Made by a program: the position numbers and the translations under genes. Positions 1 through 7,622 of a DNA stretch of 37,583 nt are shown piece by piece. Location of the stretch: the IMG/VR virus record IMGVR_UViG_3300033153_009399, positions 1-37,583 of that record, one strand, 5' to 3'. This DNA comes from a virus. The number at the start of each line of letters is the position of its first letter. The first letter of the stretch is position 1. A model generated the notes under the pieces. The model saw only the letters and a program-made list of their open reading frames with translations. It was not told the origin of the DNA and did no database searches.

Positions 1-66
1 GAGATAATGGCCCGAAAAGGGCTGAAACCGCGCCGACAACTTTATATCGAGAGTCCGGAAATTTAA
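1..66 (+). CDS. 3' end of small HTH-like protein (continues from 37314)
   Basis: This is the last 21 codons of the 73-residue gene that begins at 37314, cut by the linear representation. It reads in frame from base 1 to the TAA at 64-66. The codons near its end also carry the TATA box of the promoter for the protease gene at 74, so the gene end and the promoter share the same bases. Confidence 0.85.
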   Translation, partial: EIMARKGLKPRRQLYIESPEI

Positions 67-73
67 TCTGTCG
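36..73 (+). promoter_or_regulatory. Late promoter for the protease/capsid operon (copy 1 of a twin promoter)
   Basis: ACAACTTTATATCGAGAGTC at 36-55 holds a TATA box (TTTATAT, 41-47). TGTCG lies directly before the ATG at 74. An identical 20-mer, the same spacing and the same TGTCG occur at 34890-34927 before the portal gene. With transcription starting about 25 bases after the TATA box, the mRNA would be leaderless or nearly so. Archaeal TBP/TFB recognition is inferred from the layout. Confidence 0.75.
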
Positions 74-1459
74 ATGCCTGGTATCGACGAGAAAGAGACC
101 GAGTTCAAGGTCCGGTTGAAGGACCCCTCGCTTTTCAAGGATTCCACCGATTCCTGGGGGCAGACGGAGCTCGCCGATGGCGTGCAGCTCGTCGTCGGAA
201 CCCTCATCGAATCCGGCAAGAAGGAGGCGCAGAGCCTCCGGTTCTCGAAGGATAAATTCTCGGACGCGGACGCCGTCGAGAAGTGGCTCGCGGACGAGTG
301 GAAACCCGACGTACCTATCGCAGGATCCGCAGCGATCGCGTGGCAGGCGAGCACCCCCGCGAGCATAGTCGAGGACCTCACGGGGTTCACTGTGCCCGAG
401 GGCGAGATGCTCGTGAAGGCCACCGTGCTCGGCCCTGGCGAGCTGCTTGGGTGGAATTTTACACCTGAAATGATCCAGCCCGAGCGCTGGAAGGGGAAGC
501 CGTTCCTCAAGTTCCACACCGTAGTCTCACATAAAGGCTCGATTCTGCACATCGATAACCCGCTGGCGCTCGACACGCGCATCCAGGACGCGCGGCTGAA
601 CGAAGCCGGCGATATGGACATTTACCACACGATCAAGGACAAGGCGCTGCAGGACCTTGCGGCGGCCGGCGAATTATACGAAAGCATCCAGGGGTGGCCT
701 GAGTTCGACTCCTCGGGGCGGTTTATCGGGATCGAACCTCGCGGCGTAGCTGCGACGCTCGAGCCCGCGTTCTCGAAGGACAAGTCGAGATCCAGACCTC
801 TCGCGGCCAGCGCTGTCGAAGCGCTGGCCATCACGTTCACGGCGGGGGCCTCATCGGACCCGCCAGTGACCACCGACGGAGATGACCTTATGGCAGAAGA
901 TAACAAGGTGAAGGAGCTCGAGAGCCGCCTCGCGACTCTCGAGAAGGAGAACGCCGGCCTGAAGAAGCAGCTCGGCGAGACTGAGACGGCCAGCGTCGAG
1001 GCCCTCACCGAGAAGGTCACCAAAGCGGAGGCAGAGCTCGCCGAGGCGAAGAAGGCCCTCGAGGACCACAGCACGGAACTCGAAGCCTATCGCCAGAAGG
1101 AGAAGGAGGCCCTCGCGGAGGAGACACTCGAGATCGAGAAGGACCTGGCTGAGGAGGAGTTGGACGAGGAGGCAGCCAAGAAGCGCCTCGCAGAGCTGAC
1201 GGAGATGGAGACCCCGGAGCTGAAGAAGACCGCGGTCGCCGTCACAGCACAGGCGATGCGGGCGTACAAGGAGCGTCTCCTGGAGGACGTCCCCGCGGGG
1301 GAGCGCAGGAGCGTCATCGGCGCGTCCAGGACCGGCGGGAAGGCGGAGCACGAGAAGCTCTATGAGGACGGGAAGGAGATCTTCGACAAGTTCGACCTGA
1401 CCGACAAGGAGCTCGACCCGAACTGGTCCGCCGAGAAGCCCGACGGGGGTGATGCCTGA
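74..1459 (+). CDS. Putative capsid maturation protease with C-terminal scaffold domain
   Basis: 461 residues. The N-terminal 240 or so residues form a mixed alpha/beta domain in the position of a prohead protease, between portal/head genes and the major capsid gene. From about residue 273 to 400 there is a long Glu/Lys/Ala-rich coiled coil typical of a scaffold, then a charged tail. No catalytic triad was assigned from sequence alone. In phage Mu the protease gene I contains the scaffold gene Z as an in-frame nested product, and the same layout is visible here (start at 890). The ATG at 74 is chosen because the TATA box at 41-47 predicts a transcript starting about there. The stop overlaps the next ATG by one base. 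The protease role is inferred from order and architecture; the scaffold part is better supported. Confidence 0.7.
   Translation: MPGIDEKETEFKVRLKDPSLFKDSTDSWGQTELADGVQLVVGTLIESGKKEAQSLRFSKDKFSDADAVEKWLADEWKPDVPIAGSAAIAWQASTPASIVEDLTGFTVPEGEMLVKATVLGPGELLGWNFTPEMIQPERWKGKPFLKFHTVVSHKGSILHIDNPLALDTRIQDARLNEAGDMDIYHTIKDKALQDLAAAGELYESIQGWPEFDSSGRFIGIEPRGVAATLEPAFSKDKSRSRPLAASAVEALAITFTAGASSDPPVTTDGDDLMAEDNKVKELESRLATLEKENAGLKKQLGETETASVEALTEKVTKAEAELAEAKKALEDHSTELEAYRQKEKEALAEETLEIEKDLAEEELDEEAAKKRLAELTEMETPELKKTAVAVTAQAMRAYKERLLEDVPAGERRSVIGASRTGGKAEHEKLYEDGKEIFDKFDLTDKELDPNWSAEKPDGGDA
890..1459 (+). CDS. Nested in-frame scaffold protein (internal start)
   Basis: An in-frame ATG at 890 (codon 273 of the protease gene) is preceded by GGAGATGA at 878-885, a close match to the archaeal ribosome site. 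It falls exactly where the folded domain ends and the coiled coil begins. The 189-residue product would be a free scaffold, as lambda Nu3 is to C and Mu Z is to I. Visible: ribosome site, start and domain boundary. Inferred: that the product is made. Confidence 0.5.
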   Translation: MAEDNKVKELESRLATLEKENAGLKKQLGETETASVEALTEKVTKAEAELAEAKKALEDHSTELEAYRQKEKEALAEETLEIEKDLAEEELDEEAAKKRLAELTEMETPELKKTAVAVTAQAMRAYKERLLEDVPAGERRSVIGASRTGGKAEHEKLYEDGKEIFDKFDLTDKELDPNWSAEKPDGGDA

Positions 1460-2307
1460 TGATCCCGGCAGTTCTCGGAGCAGTACCCCTCATCCTGGCG
1501 GCGCTCTTGTGGATCGTGGGGATGACCGCGCAGGCCAACCACCGCGACCCGAAGCACCAGGACGGCACCGTGAAGTCCATGACGATCGCGACGGGCGTCA
1601 CCGGCTACGCCGGCGCAGCCTACGTGATCGACGGCGGATACCTGAAGCCATTCACGACCGCGCTCGCGTTGAAGCCGTTCGCTGGGATCGCAGTGAACGG
1701 AGGCGCAGCGGGCGACGCTGACAACGTGGACCGTAGTGGCATCGGAGAGTTCGTCGGATCCGGCCTTGCTGAAACGGACATCGGGAGGGAAGTATGGCTC
1801 ACTGACGACCAGACCGTCACCACCACACCGCAGTGTTACCCACCGCACGGCATGATCGTTGACGTACCATCGGCGACCGCGCCGTTGATCGACATCACGG
1901 GATACACGAACAGACCTGCAGGGATCTACCACCTCGAGTACGCCTTCGGCAACCTTAACACAGTCAGCACTACCACCTGCACCGTACCCATCGGCACTAT
2001 CGTTTACTTCGTTGACCTGGAGGTCCTCGTACACATGAGCGGGGGCAACGTTGACGCCGGGGACGCTGACGATACCGACGGATACCTGGACGGCACTGGC
2101 GCAGCTGCCGTAGGATGGACAGCCCTCGCGGGTTCAGACGCTAACACTATCGGCGTCTATATGGAAGGGGCAGACCAGACCGGCTCTACTATCAGACTGG
2201 CACACGGCTACGCCGCGGAGACGGCCCTGAAGGTCACCACGACAAATCATGCAGACCTGTCTTGTGTTCTGCACTACAACATCTACCTGCCGGGGGTGAA
2301 CGCATGA
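1459..2307 (+). CDS. Putative capsid decoration/stabilisation protein
   Basis: 282 residues, lying between the scaffold and the major capsid gene, where head decoration proteins are usually encoded. The body is rich in Gly, Thr, Asp and Val with predicted beta structure. The ATG at 1459 overlaps the upstream TGA and has GGGGGTGATG just ahead. Residues 1-21 from this start are strongly hydrophobic, which is odd for a decoration protein. An in-frame ATG at 1522 would remove them and start the protein at MTAQANHRD, but it has only a weak GGGG upstream. I keep the coupled start. The hydrophobic segment may be real (membrane targeting) or untranslated. No family recognised. Confidence 0.6.
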   Translation: MIPAVLGAVPLILAALLWIVGMTAQANHRDPKHQDGTVKSMTIATGVTGYAGAAYVIDGGYLKPFTTALALKPFAGIAVNGGAAGDADNVDRSGIGEFVGSGLAETDIGREVWLTDDQTVTTTPQCYPPHGMIVDVPSATAPLIDITGYTNRPAGIYHLEYAFGNLNTVSTTTCTVPIGTIVYFVDLEVLVHMSGGNVDAGDADDTDGYLDGTGAAAVGWTALAGSDANTIGVYMEGADQTGSTIRLAHGYAAETALKVTTTNHADLSCVLHYNIYLPGVNA

Positions 2308-3233
2308 CCGGCCCTGAAGTTCTGAACCAGTCGTACCTTAACACCGCGCTGGCGACCATCTTCAAGATGGCGTACGCGGAGACCGCACGAGACGCGATCA
2401 CCGCGCCGACGTGGCCCGAGCTCTGCGAGACCGTGAAGTCCACGACCTCCGAGCACAGGTACGTGACCCTCGGGTCGACCGCGCGGCTCCAGGAGTGGAT
2501 CGACGAGCGCCAGCCGAAGCGGCTCACCGAGCAGCGCTACAGCCTCGAGAACAAGACGTACGAGGCCTCGATCCTCATCGGCCGTGACGAGCTCGCCGAC
2601 GACCAGTTCGGCGAGGTCAAGCGCAGGGTCCAGCAGCTCGCTGAGAGCGCGTACCAGGAGAAGGAGCTCCTGTTCGCGGCGACCGTGATCGCCGGCGTCA
2701 CCTCCGCAGGGCTCTGCTACGACGGCCAGCAGATGTACGACAGCGACCACGTCGACCCCGCGGCAGAGTACACGACCGCACAGGACAACGACGAGACGCA
2801 GACCCTGGGCGCGGCCGGCATCAAGGCGGCGATCATCAAGATGCGGAAGTTCCGGGACGACCGCGGCCGGAAGGCCGGCGTGATCCCGAGCTCCATCATG
2901 GTGCCCATCGACCTCGAGGCCGACCTGTACGTGGCGATCGAGTCCGAGCTGCTCCCGGGCGGCACGAACAACGACAAGAACATCGTCACGAAGTACGGCC
3001 TGAAGCCGCTCGTGAACATCCACCTCGAGGACGTCAACTGCTGGTACCTGAACGGCGCCAAGCAGTTCGCCCGGCCCTTCGTGTTCCAGGAGCGCGAGAA
3101 GATCAAGAACGAGAGCCTGGGCGAGGGCACGAGCCTCGCGGTAGTTGAGAACAGCTACCTGTTCGGCATCAAGGAGCGCATGGTGTTCGGATACGGCGAC
3201 TGGCGGCTGACGATCAGGAACAACCCGAGCTGA
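2304..3233 (+). CDS. Major capsid protein, Mu gpT-like
   Basis: 309 residues, about the length of Mu gpT. The middle carries features of the Mu-like major head subunit family: a segment around residues 57-100 (REW/IDERQ-like region followed by a Y-LENKTYE strand and a GRDELADDQFG turn), then LCYDGQQMYDSDHV at 137-150, matching the family's conserved CYDGQ-x-FDTDH block. The start is the ATG at 2304, which overlaps the upstream stop (ATGA) and has GGGGGTGA at 2292-2299; an in-frame start 42 bases upstream has no ribosome site. HK97 fold is inferred from the family. A hairpin follows the gene at 3253-3276. Confidence 0.85.
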   Translation: MTGPEVLNQSYLNTALATIFKMAYAETARDAITAPTWPELCETVKSTTSEHRYVTLGSTARLQEWIDERQPKRLTEQRYSLENKTYEASILIGRDELADDQFGEVKRRVQQLAESAYQEKELLFAATVIAGVTSAGLCYDGQQMYDSDHVDPAAEYTTAQDNDETQTLGAAGIKAAIIKMRKFRDDRGRKAGVIPSSIMVPIDLEADLYVAIESELLPGGTNNDKNIVTKYGLKPLVNIHLEDVNCWYLNGAKQFARPFVFQEREKIKNESLGEGTSLAVVENSYLFGIKERMVFGYGDWRLTIRNNPS

Positions 3234-3252
3234 TCGGGCTGACCTGACAAAG

Positions 3253-3276
3253 GTCCTCCTGTGAACGCGGGAGGAC
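3253..3276 (+). terminator. Hairpin after the major capsid gene
   Basis: GTCCTCC (3253-3259) and GGAGGAC (3270-3276) form a perfect 7-bp stem with a 10-base loop, in the 83-base gap between the capsid gene and the next ribosome site. No T-tract follows. It could be a partial terminator or an mRNA 3' stabiliser that raises capsid message relative to downstream genes. Confidence 0.45.
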
Positions 3277-3316
3277 ACCCCCCATAATGATCCAGACGTC
3301 AAGGAGAGATGGACAG

Positions 3317-3781
3317 ATGAAGGAAGATGTGCGATACAGCGTGCAGGTCCGGAAGCACCACCCTTTCGGGAACTTCAACCGGAGCGGGATGAAGTTCTCG
3401 ACCACCCCCGTAGTCATATCGAGGGCCGACTTCCCGGACGGAGACGAAGGCGACCGACTCCTCCAGAGCGTCCTCGACGAGTGGTGGCTCGAAACAGAGC
3501 CGTACGTCGAGGCAGCCCCCGCGCCACCCCCGCCGGAGATCGTCGAGGAACCCCCGCAGGAGCAGGACGATACGGCCGAATCGGACGCCGTGGACGACAC
3601 CGAGGACATCGAGGCACCGGACGCGCCCGGGTACACCGTCGAAGAGCTCGACAGCCCCGCGTACACGGTGAAAGAGCTCCGGAGGATGGCCGCGGACATG
3701 AACGTCTCGACATCCGGCAGGAAGTCCGTGCTCGCCGCGCGCATCGCAAAGGCATCGATGGGCGGCGAGGTCAATGGCTGA
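3317..3781 (+). CDS. Head protein with C-terminal SAP-like domain
   Basis: 154 residues. The first 55 form a small mixed domain. Residues about 60-115 are acidic and Pro/Glu/Asp-rich linker. The last 35 (from YTVKELRRMAADMNV to about SVLAARIAK) match a SAP/HeH-type helix-extended-helix DNA-binding motif. Such domains occur in small head-proximal proteins of many phages next to the capsid gene. The ATG at 3317 is chosen because GGAGAG (3303-3308) lies 8 bases upstream; an ATG at 3287 has no ribosome site. Probable role is head-tail joining or DNA contact at the head; not proven. Confidence 0.7.
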   Translation: MKEDVRYSVQVRKHHPFGNFNRSGMKFSTTPVVISRADFPDGDEGDRLLQSVLDEWWLETEPYVEAAPAPPPPEIVEEPPQEQDDTAESDAVDDTEDIEAPDAPGYTVEELDSPAYTVKELRRMAADMNVSTSGRKSVLAARIAKASMGGEVNG

Positions 3782-4154
3782 GTACGCTGACAAGGACAAC
3801 CTGAAGGGCGGCCGAGTCCCACAGATACTTGCAGCGAACACCGACCACGACACGGAACTCGATGCGTGCTGCAAGCAGGCCCGGGTCATGTTCGTCGACC
3901 GTGCGCTCGGCAAGCACGAGGACACGCTCCCGCTCACGTCATGCCCGGATGCGATCCAGGAGATCACCGCTGACATCGCCGGCGGGATTTACATGACGAA
4001 TCATCATTATCAGATGGAGGCCGAGATGGTCGCCCATCAGCACCCGTTGATGAAGCGGGGCCTCGACGCGCTCGACCGTTACATCGAGGACACGTACACC
4101 GAGGAGGGCCGCACGACACGGGCGGTATCCGCGTGGAGGAGGTCGTCCTCGTGA
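3774..4154 (+). CDS. Putative head-tail connector/adaptor protein
   Basis: 126 residues, mainly helical, with Cys pairs at DACCKQ and a helical segment at TSCPDAIQEITADIAGGIYM. Size, helical content and position directly after the capsid region fit the gp6/DUF1320-type connector that docks on the portal ring. The gene overlaps the SAP protein by 8 bases and its stop overlaps the next start (GTGA). No signature motif strong enough to name a family. Confidence 0.6.
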   Translation: MAEYADKDNLKGGRVPQILAANTDHDTELDACCKQARVMFVDRALGKHEDTLPLTSCPDAIQEITADIAGGIYMTNHHYQMEAEMVAHQHPLMKRGLDALDRYIEDTYTEEGRTTRAVSAWRRSSS

Positions 4155-4654
4155 CCGACGACGTCGTGACGATCGAGGTCGACCTCACGAAGCTCGAACA
4201 ATTCTTTCAGCTCGGCTCACGGATTGAGACAGTCCTGATGAACCGTGTGCTCGGCCGGCTCGGCATCGTAGCCGAGGGCGACGTGAAGACGGCCATATCG
4301 CAGGTTGGGGCGCGACGCCTCGGCGGTGGTATCGAATCGGTCGAGCACATCATCCGCGGGAGGAACGTGTACGTCGGCCCGACCGCGACGAGCGACGGGT
4401 TCCCGTACATGGACGCCGTTCAGCAGGGCTCCGGGATCTACGGCCCATCCGGACAGGTCATACGACCAAAGGAGCCCGGCGGCGTGCTCGCGTGGGAGGG
4501 CAAGTCCGGTGAGATGCACTTCGCCCGGTTCGTCCGCGGGATGAAACCGCGGGACTTCATCAACCCCGCGTTCTCGAAGTTCAAAGGTCACGCGCAGCGG
4601 CACGCCGAGGACGAGTGCGTGAAGTTCCTCAGAGAGTTGGGGGTGGCGGCCTGA
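4151..4654 (+). CDS. Putative tail completion protein (HK97 gp10/Mu G-like)
   Basis: 167 residues. A helical N-terminus is followed by AEGDVKTAISQ, then a beta region with RNVYVGPTATSDGFPYMDAVQ and a conserved-looking C-terminal RDFINPAFSKFKGHAQRHAED segment. The pattern of a helix, a 'Y-x-x-x-x-x-G' patch and 'PFL.PAl' end is typical of gp10/gpG neck proteins. The GTG at 4151 overlaps the upstream TGA and has GGAGGAGGT seven bases before it; a GTG at 4133 lacks a ribosome site. The next gene starts at its own stop. Confidence 0.65.
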   Translation: MTDDVVTIEVDLTKLEQFFQLGSRIETVLMNRVLGRLGIVAEGDVKTAISQVGARRLGGGIESVEHIIRGRNVYVGPTATSDGFPYMDAVQQGSGIYGPSGQVIRPKEPGGVLAWEGKSGEMHFARFVRGMKPRDFINPAFSKFKGHAQRHAEDECVKFLRELGVAA

Positions 4655-5118
4655 CGAACATCGGGACCGCAACGAAGAACGCGGCGGAGGGACTCAGGGA
4701 CGGCCTGAAGGGTGATGAGAACGTGACGGCGCACGTCGCGGCCGCGAACATCACGATCTTCGAGCAGGACGACCCGAGGAACCAGCCGGACGTGTACCCG
4801 AGGATAATTATCAGTGACGACGACGACATAAGCCCGGTCGACCTGGAGAACAGCCCGTCCGGCTACTTCATCGTTGAACATAAAATGCAAGTCACCGCCC
4901 TCGACAGGGGCCCTGAATTCGCGGACCGCCTGGACTCTGTCCGGAACATCGCGGACGACGTCTGGGAATGGATGGAGCAGCACACCGGGAACACCGACAA
5001 CTGGTCAGCCCTGGTGCCGACCTACTACAAACCGGACTACGTCTGGGAAGACAAGAGTCGCGTGAACGTGATCTCGGCGTTCATCATCTGGTGCGTGGCG
5101 AGAATTGCGGTGAAATAA
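4651..5118 (+). CDS. Putative tail terminator protein (apparent CTG start)
   Basis: 155 residues from CTG at 4651, in the place of a tail terminator between gp10-like and tube genes. The predicted alpha/beta fold (helix, strand PRIIISDDD, strand, strand GYFIVEHKMQVTALD, helix) fits that family. The CTG overlaps the upstream TGA (CTGA), and GGGGGTGG lies 4 bases ahead, exactly as for the canonical starts in this operon. The only in-frame canonical start upstream is a GTG at 4615, which would overlap the previous gene by 40 bases with a poor ribosome site. The coding frame is secure; the start is not. Confidence 0.65.
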   Translation: MTNIGTATKNAAEGLRDGLKGDENVTAHVAAANITIFEQDDPRNQPDVYPRIIISDDDDISPVDLENSPSGYFIVEHKMQVTALDRGPEFADRLDSVRNIADDVWEWMEQHTGNTDNWSALVPTYYKPDYVWEDKSRVNVISAFIIWCVARIAVK

Positions 5119-5138
5119 CGAAACTGGAGGTAATGATC

Positions 5139-5612
5139 ATGACCGGAGAAGAGAAGGTGGAAGTGCTGACGACCGTCGAAGTGGAGTTCCACGGCGAGGC
5201 CGTGGCAACGGGAATACGGAACCGCATCATGGGCTTCGGCGAATTCTGGCAGAAGACGACCGGCCCCAAGTCGATGCCCGCGAAGACCGTCGAGATGTCC
5301 GAGAAGAAAGCCTGGAAGATGATGCACCTGGTGAAGGTCGGACTCATCCGCGGCAAGTGGACATTCAAGGCGAAGCCCGACGGGCGCAAGTTCGCCGGGA
5401 AGACGAAGCACACGATGAAAGCCACGGCAGAGTCGATGAAGGACCGCCTCGACGCGAAGGGCGCGTACGAGAAGGCCTTGAACGACCGCTCCGTGAACCC
5501 CGAACAGGCCGAGGTCCTGAAGAAGGCGTGGGAGGCCACGGCCGTCCCGGCGCCGATGAAGGGCGCGCCACCGGAGACTGTCCCGAAGACTACTGAGAAG
5601 GTGAGCAAATGA
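5139..5612 (+). CDS. Tail-region protein of unknown function
   Basis: 157 residues, Lys-rich, with an N-terminal beta pair (EVLTTVEVEFHGEAV), a helix-turn region around KKAWKMMHLVKVGLIRGKW and a C-terminal helical, Pro-rich tail. It sits between the terminator and tube genes. The ATG at 5139 is preferred over the one at 5133 because GGAGG (5126-5130) is 8 bases upstream of it but only 2 from the other. The stop overlaps the tube ATG. No family recognised; a tail assembly or tube-associated role is only positional. Confidence 0.6.
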   Translation: MTGEEKVEVLTTVEVEFHGEAVATGIRNRIMGFGEFWQKTTGPKSMPAKTVEMSEKKAWKMMHLVKVGLIRGKWTFKAKPDGRKFAGKTKHTMKATAESMKDRLDAKGAYEKALNDRSVNPEQAEVLKKAWEATAVPAPMKGAPPETVPKTTEKVSK

Positions 5613-6628
5613 GCAGGTATGTTTTGGTAGGGAAGCAGACCGAAGTCGGGACGATGGACCCCTCGCAGAAGGACGACACCTTCATCTCGTTCCCGATCAA
5701 GGCGAAGCACGGCACGCAGATCGCCCCGACGTCGCACTCGACACTGGTGAAGACCAGGGAGGGCGCGTACGAGGTCATGGGCACCCTTGAGGGCACGATC
5801 GAGCCGGAGGGCATCTTCCCGATACTGCTCGACAACGTCTTCATGGGCGTCCCGACGCATGCACAGCAGGGCGAGACGGCGGCATGGCTGCACACGTGGG
5901 ATGATGACGACGTTGGCAGTACCCTCGACTTCCTGACGCTATTCCGTGAAGAGGACCTGACCGCCCGGAAGATAGACGCGGGGTTCATCAAGAAGCTGAC
6001 TGTCAACTTCCCGGCCCCGAACGCCCCGCTGATGACGTACAGGGCGGAGTTCGAGGGCTCTATCGACAGTCTCGCCGCGCTCGACGGCTCGTACTCTCTC
6101 TCGCCCCTGGCACCATTCTCGTCCCTCGACCAGGTAACGACGAACGGGCACCAGCTGGCCGAGAGCGGAGACTGGACCGACATCATCACGGCGACCCTGG
6201 AGATAACGAACAACGCTCACTGGTCACGGGCCCAGGAGGGCCGGTTCGCCACCGCGGGAAGGCCGGGGCACGTCCGCGTCGGTGGATCCATCACGCAGCG
6301 GTTCGCGAGCACGGACATCGCGAAGCGGTTCTTCGACGGCACGACCGGGAACAGTCAAGCCCAGGCCGGTGGCATCACACCGTTCGACCTCCGGCTAAAG
6401 GTTCAGCAGGGGGTCTTCGCAGCGGACCCGCACTACTACGAATTCTACGCCCGGCTGTTCGCCGCGAAGTGGCCCGAGTCGGACTGGAACGTCGTCCAGC
6501 TCGACGACGTCACCTTCGTCACACCGTTCATCAGCGAGTTCTCGGACGGCGACTCGCTGACGTTCGAGATCGGGCTCCTCAACACCTGGACGGACGACGT
6601 CGGGACGTGGCCGCAGATACCCGCCTGA
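5609..6628 (+). CDS. Major tail tube protein
   Basis: 339 residues, beta-rich throughout, beginning with MSRYVLVGKQTEVGTMDPSQ, the short Gly-containing N-terminal arm usual in siphoviral tube proteins. Two similar halves are suggested by paired motifs (strand-loop segments near residues 50-140 and 185-330), as in duplicated tube folds. It lies just upstream of the chaperone pair and tape measure, the standard order. It is coupled to the upstream gene (ATGA). Family-level assignment is by fold, size and order; no short catalytic motif exists for this protein. Confidence 0.75.
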   Translation: MSRYVLVGKQTEVGTMDPSQKDDTFISFPIKAKHGTQIAPTSHSTLVKTREGAYEVMGTLEGTIEPEGIFPILLDNVFMGVPTHAQQGETAAWLHTWDDDDVGSTLDFLTLFREEDLTARKIDAGFIKKLTVNFPAPNAPLMTYRAEFEGSIDSLAALDGSYSLSPLAPFSSLDQVTTNGHQLAESGDWTDIITATLEITNNAHWSRAQEGRFATAGRPGHVRVGGSITQRFASTDIAKRFFDGTTGNSQAQAGGITPFDLRLKVQQGVFAADPHYYEFYARLFAAKWPESDWNVVQLDDVTFVTPFISEFSDGDSLTFEIGLLNTWTDDVGTWPQIPA

Positions 6629-6669
6629 GAATGACTGACGCTCCCACGAGATAACGGAGGAATACCCCC

Positions 6670-7263
6670 ATGCCTGCAACGCAAGACTGGAACGCATACT
6701 ACCAGGCCCGCCACGAAGAGGTCGAACTCTTCGGAGGCGAGGTGATGGTGGTCAGAGACGCCGGGATCCTGTACGGCGCCGAGGTGCTCGGCCCGATGCT
6801 CGATGCGCTCGGCGCGGACGCGAAGGAAGTCATCGGCGCGTTCGGCGAGATGAAGGACTGGACCGCGAAGGACTTCAAGGCCGCGTACGAGGCCGGGACG
6901 CACACGAAGGACGGTGTGCCGATCGACCCGAAGACCGGCAAGCCCGCGGAGGCGGAACCTGAGAAGATGTTCACGGTGGGCATCACGCTCATCGCGAAGG
7001 TCGCGGAGCACATCGCGCCTCTCGCGAGGGCGATCCTGCCGAGGTGCGTGAAGGACCCGCAGATCGTGCTCGACGACAAGATCGCGCTGGACAGCAACGG
7101 CGACCTGAAGCCCGGGAAGTACCCCCTCGACGCCATCGCGCCGTGGGACATGCTGATGCTGATCGTGAAGGCGCTGAACGTGTCCAAGCTCCTGGACCCC
7201 GAGGTGATGTCGTTCTTTCTCGGCGCGCTCCCGGCGTTGCCTGTCGGAGATAAAGCCGAGTGA
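6670..7263 (+). CDS. Tail assembly chaperone (upstream frame, gpG-like)
   Basis: 197 residues, helical and mixed charged, directly between the tube and tape-measure genes. GGAGG lies 11 bases before the ATG. In siphoviruses this position holds the gpG-type chaperone that coats the tape measure; a fraction of ribosomes shift frame near its end to append the T domain. Here the next frame (+1 relative to this one) opens at 7208 and runs to 7609 with clear coding bias beginning right where this frame ends, which is the expected arrangement. Confidence 0.7.
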   Translation: MPATQDWNAYYQARHEEVELFGGEVMVVRDAGILYGAEVLGPMLDALGADAKEVIGAFGEMKDWTAKDFKAAYEAGTHTKDGVPIDPKTGKPAEAEPEKMFTVGITLIAKVAEHIAPLARAILPRCVKDPQIVLDDKIALDSNGDLKPGKYPLDAIAPWDMLMLIVKALNVSKLLDPEVMSFFLGALPALPVGDKAE

Positions 7264-7609
7264 GCTCGTCGAGCACTACGACTCCGCGCTGACGCGGATC
7301 GCCGAGTCCGACCTGACGGACTGGGACGTGACGTTCGGCCAGACCGCCATCGACGGGAGCTGCCGCCCAGCGGACATCTACGACCCCCGGCACGAGCTCT
7401 CCGAGGCCGGGCGGTTCATGTTTGACATCCGGTGCTTCAGCGCCGTCGGGCAGCTGAACCGGCTGATGCACGAGGCGGAGCGGATCATCATGGAGCGCAA
7501 CCGGGACGGCAACGGCCCGTCGACCGAGGCGCGCCAGGTCGCCGCGATGTCACCGCAGCAGTACATGATGAAGAAGGACCAGGCTTTCCGGGAATCCCTG
7601 GTCGAATAA
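7262..7609 (+). CDS. Tail assembly chaperone, frameshift extension (T-like)
   Basis: The frame is open from 7208 to 7609. Third positions are uniformly G/C from about 7262, well before the first usable canonical start (GTG at 7328, no ribosome site). The peptide from ELVEHYDSALTRIAESD onward is therefore probably joined to the preceding protein by a programmed shift of +1 (or -2) within 7208-7263. Candidate slip points are the AAA codon at 7252-7254 (Lys re-pairing on AAG) or TTT at 7216-7218 (re-pairing on TTC). The C-terminal half is helical and ends in a charged tail just before the tape measure. The fusion product is inferred, not shown. Confidence 0.65.
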   Translation, partial: ELVEHYDSALTRIAESDLTDWDVTFGQTAIDGSCRPADIYDPRHELSEAGRFMFDIRCFSAVGQLNRLMHEAERIIMERNRDGNGPSTEARQVAAMSPQQYMMKKDQAFRESLVE

Positions 7610-7622
7610 GGAGACGTGCAAG

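Larger units (their letters stand above)
1..114. repeat. Terminal direct repeat, left copy
   Basis: Bases 1-114 are identical to 37470-37583. The overlap begins inside one gene (the small HTH protein) and ends inside another (capsid protease), so it is a closure overlap of a circular or circularly permuted molecule and not a separate element. Unique length is about 37,469 bp. Confidence 0.97.

Noticed and set aside
2283-3302. 339-codon minus-strand frame opposite the major capsid gene
   Set aside because: A GC-rich antisense shadow: it exists because capsid codons end in G/C; no ribosome site, promoter or recognisable fold.
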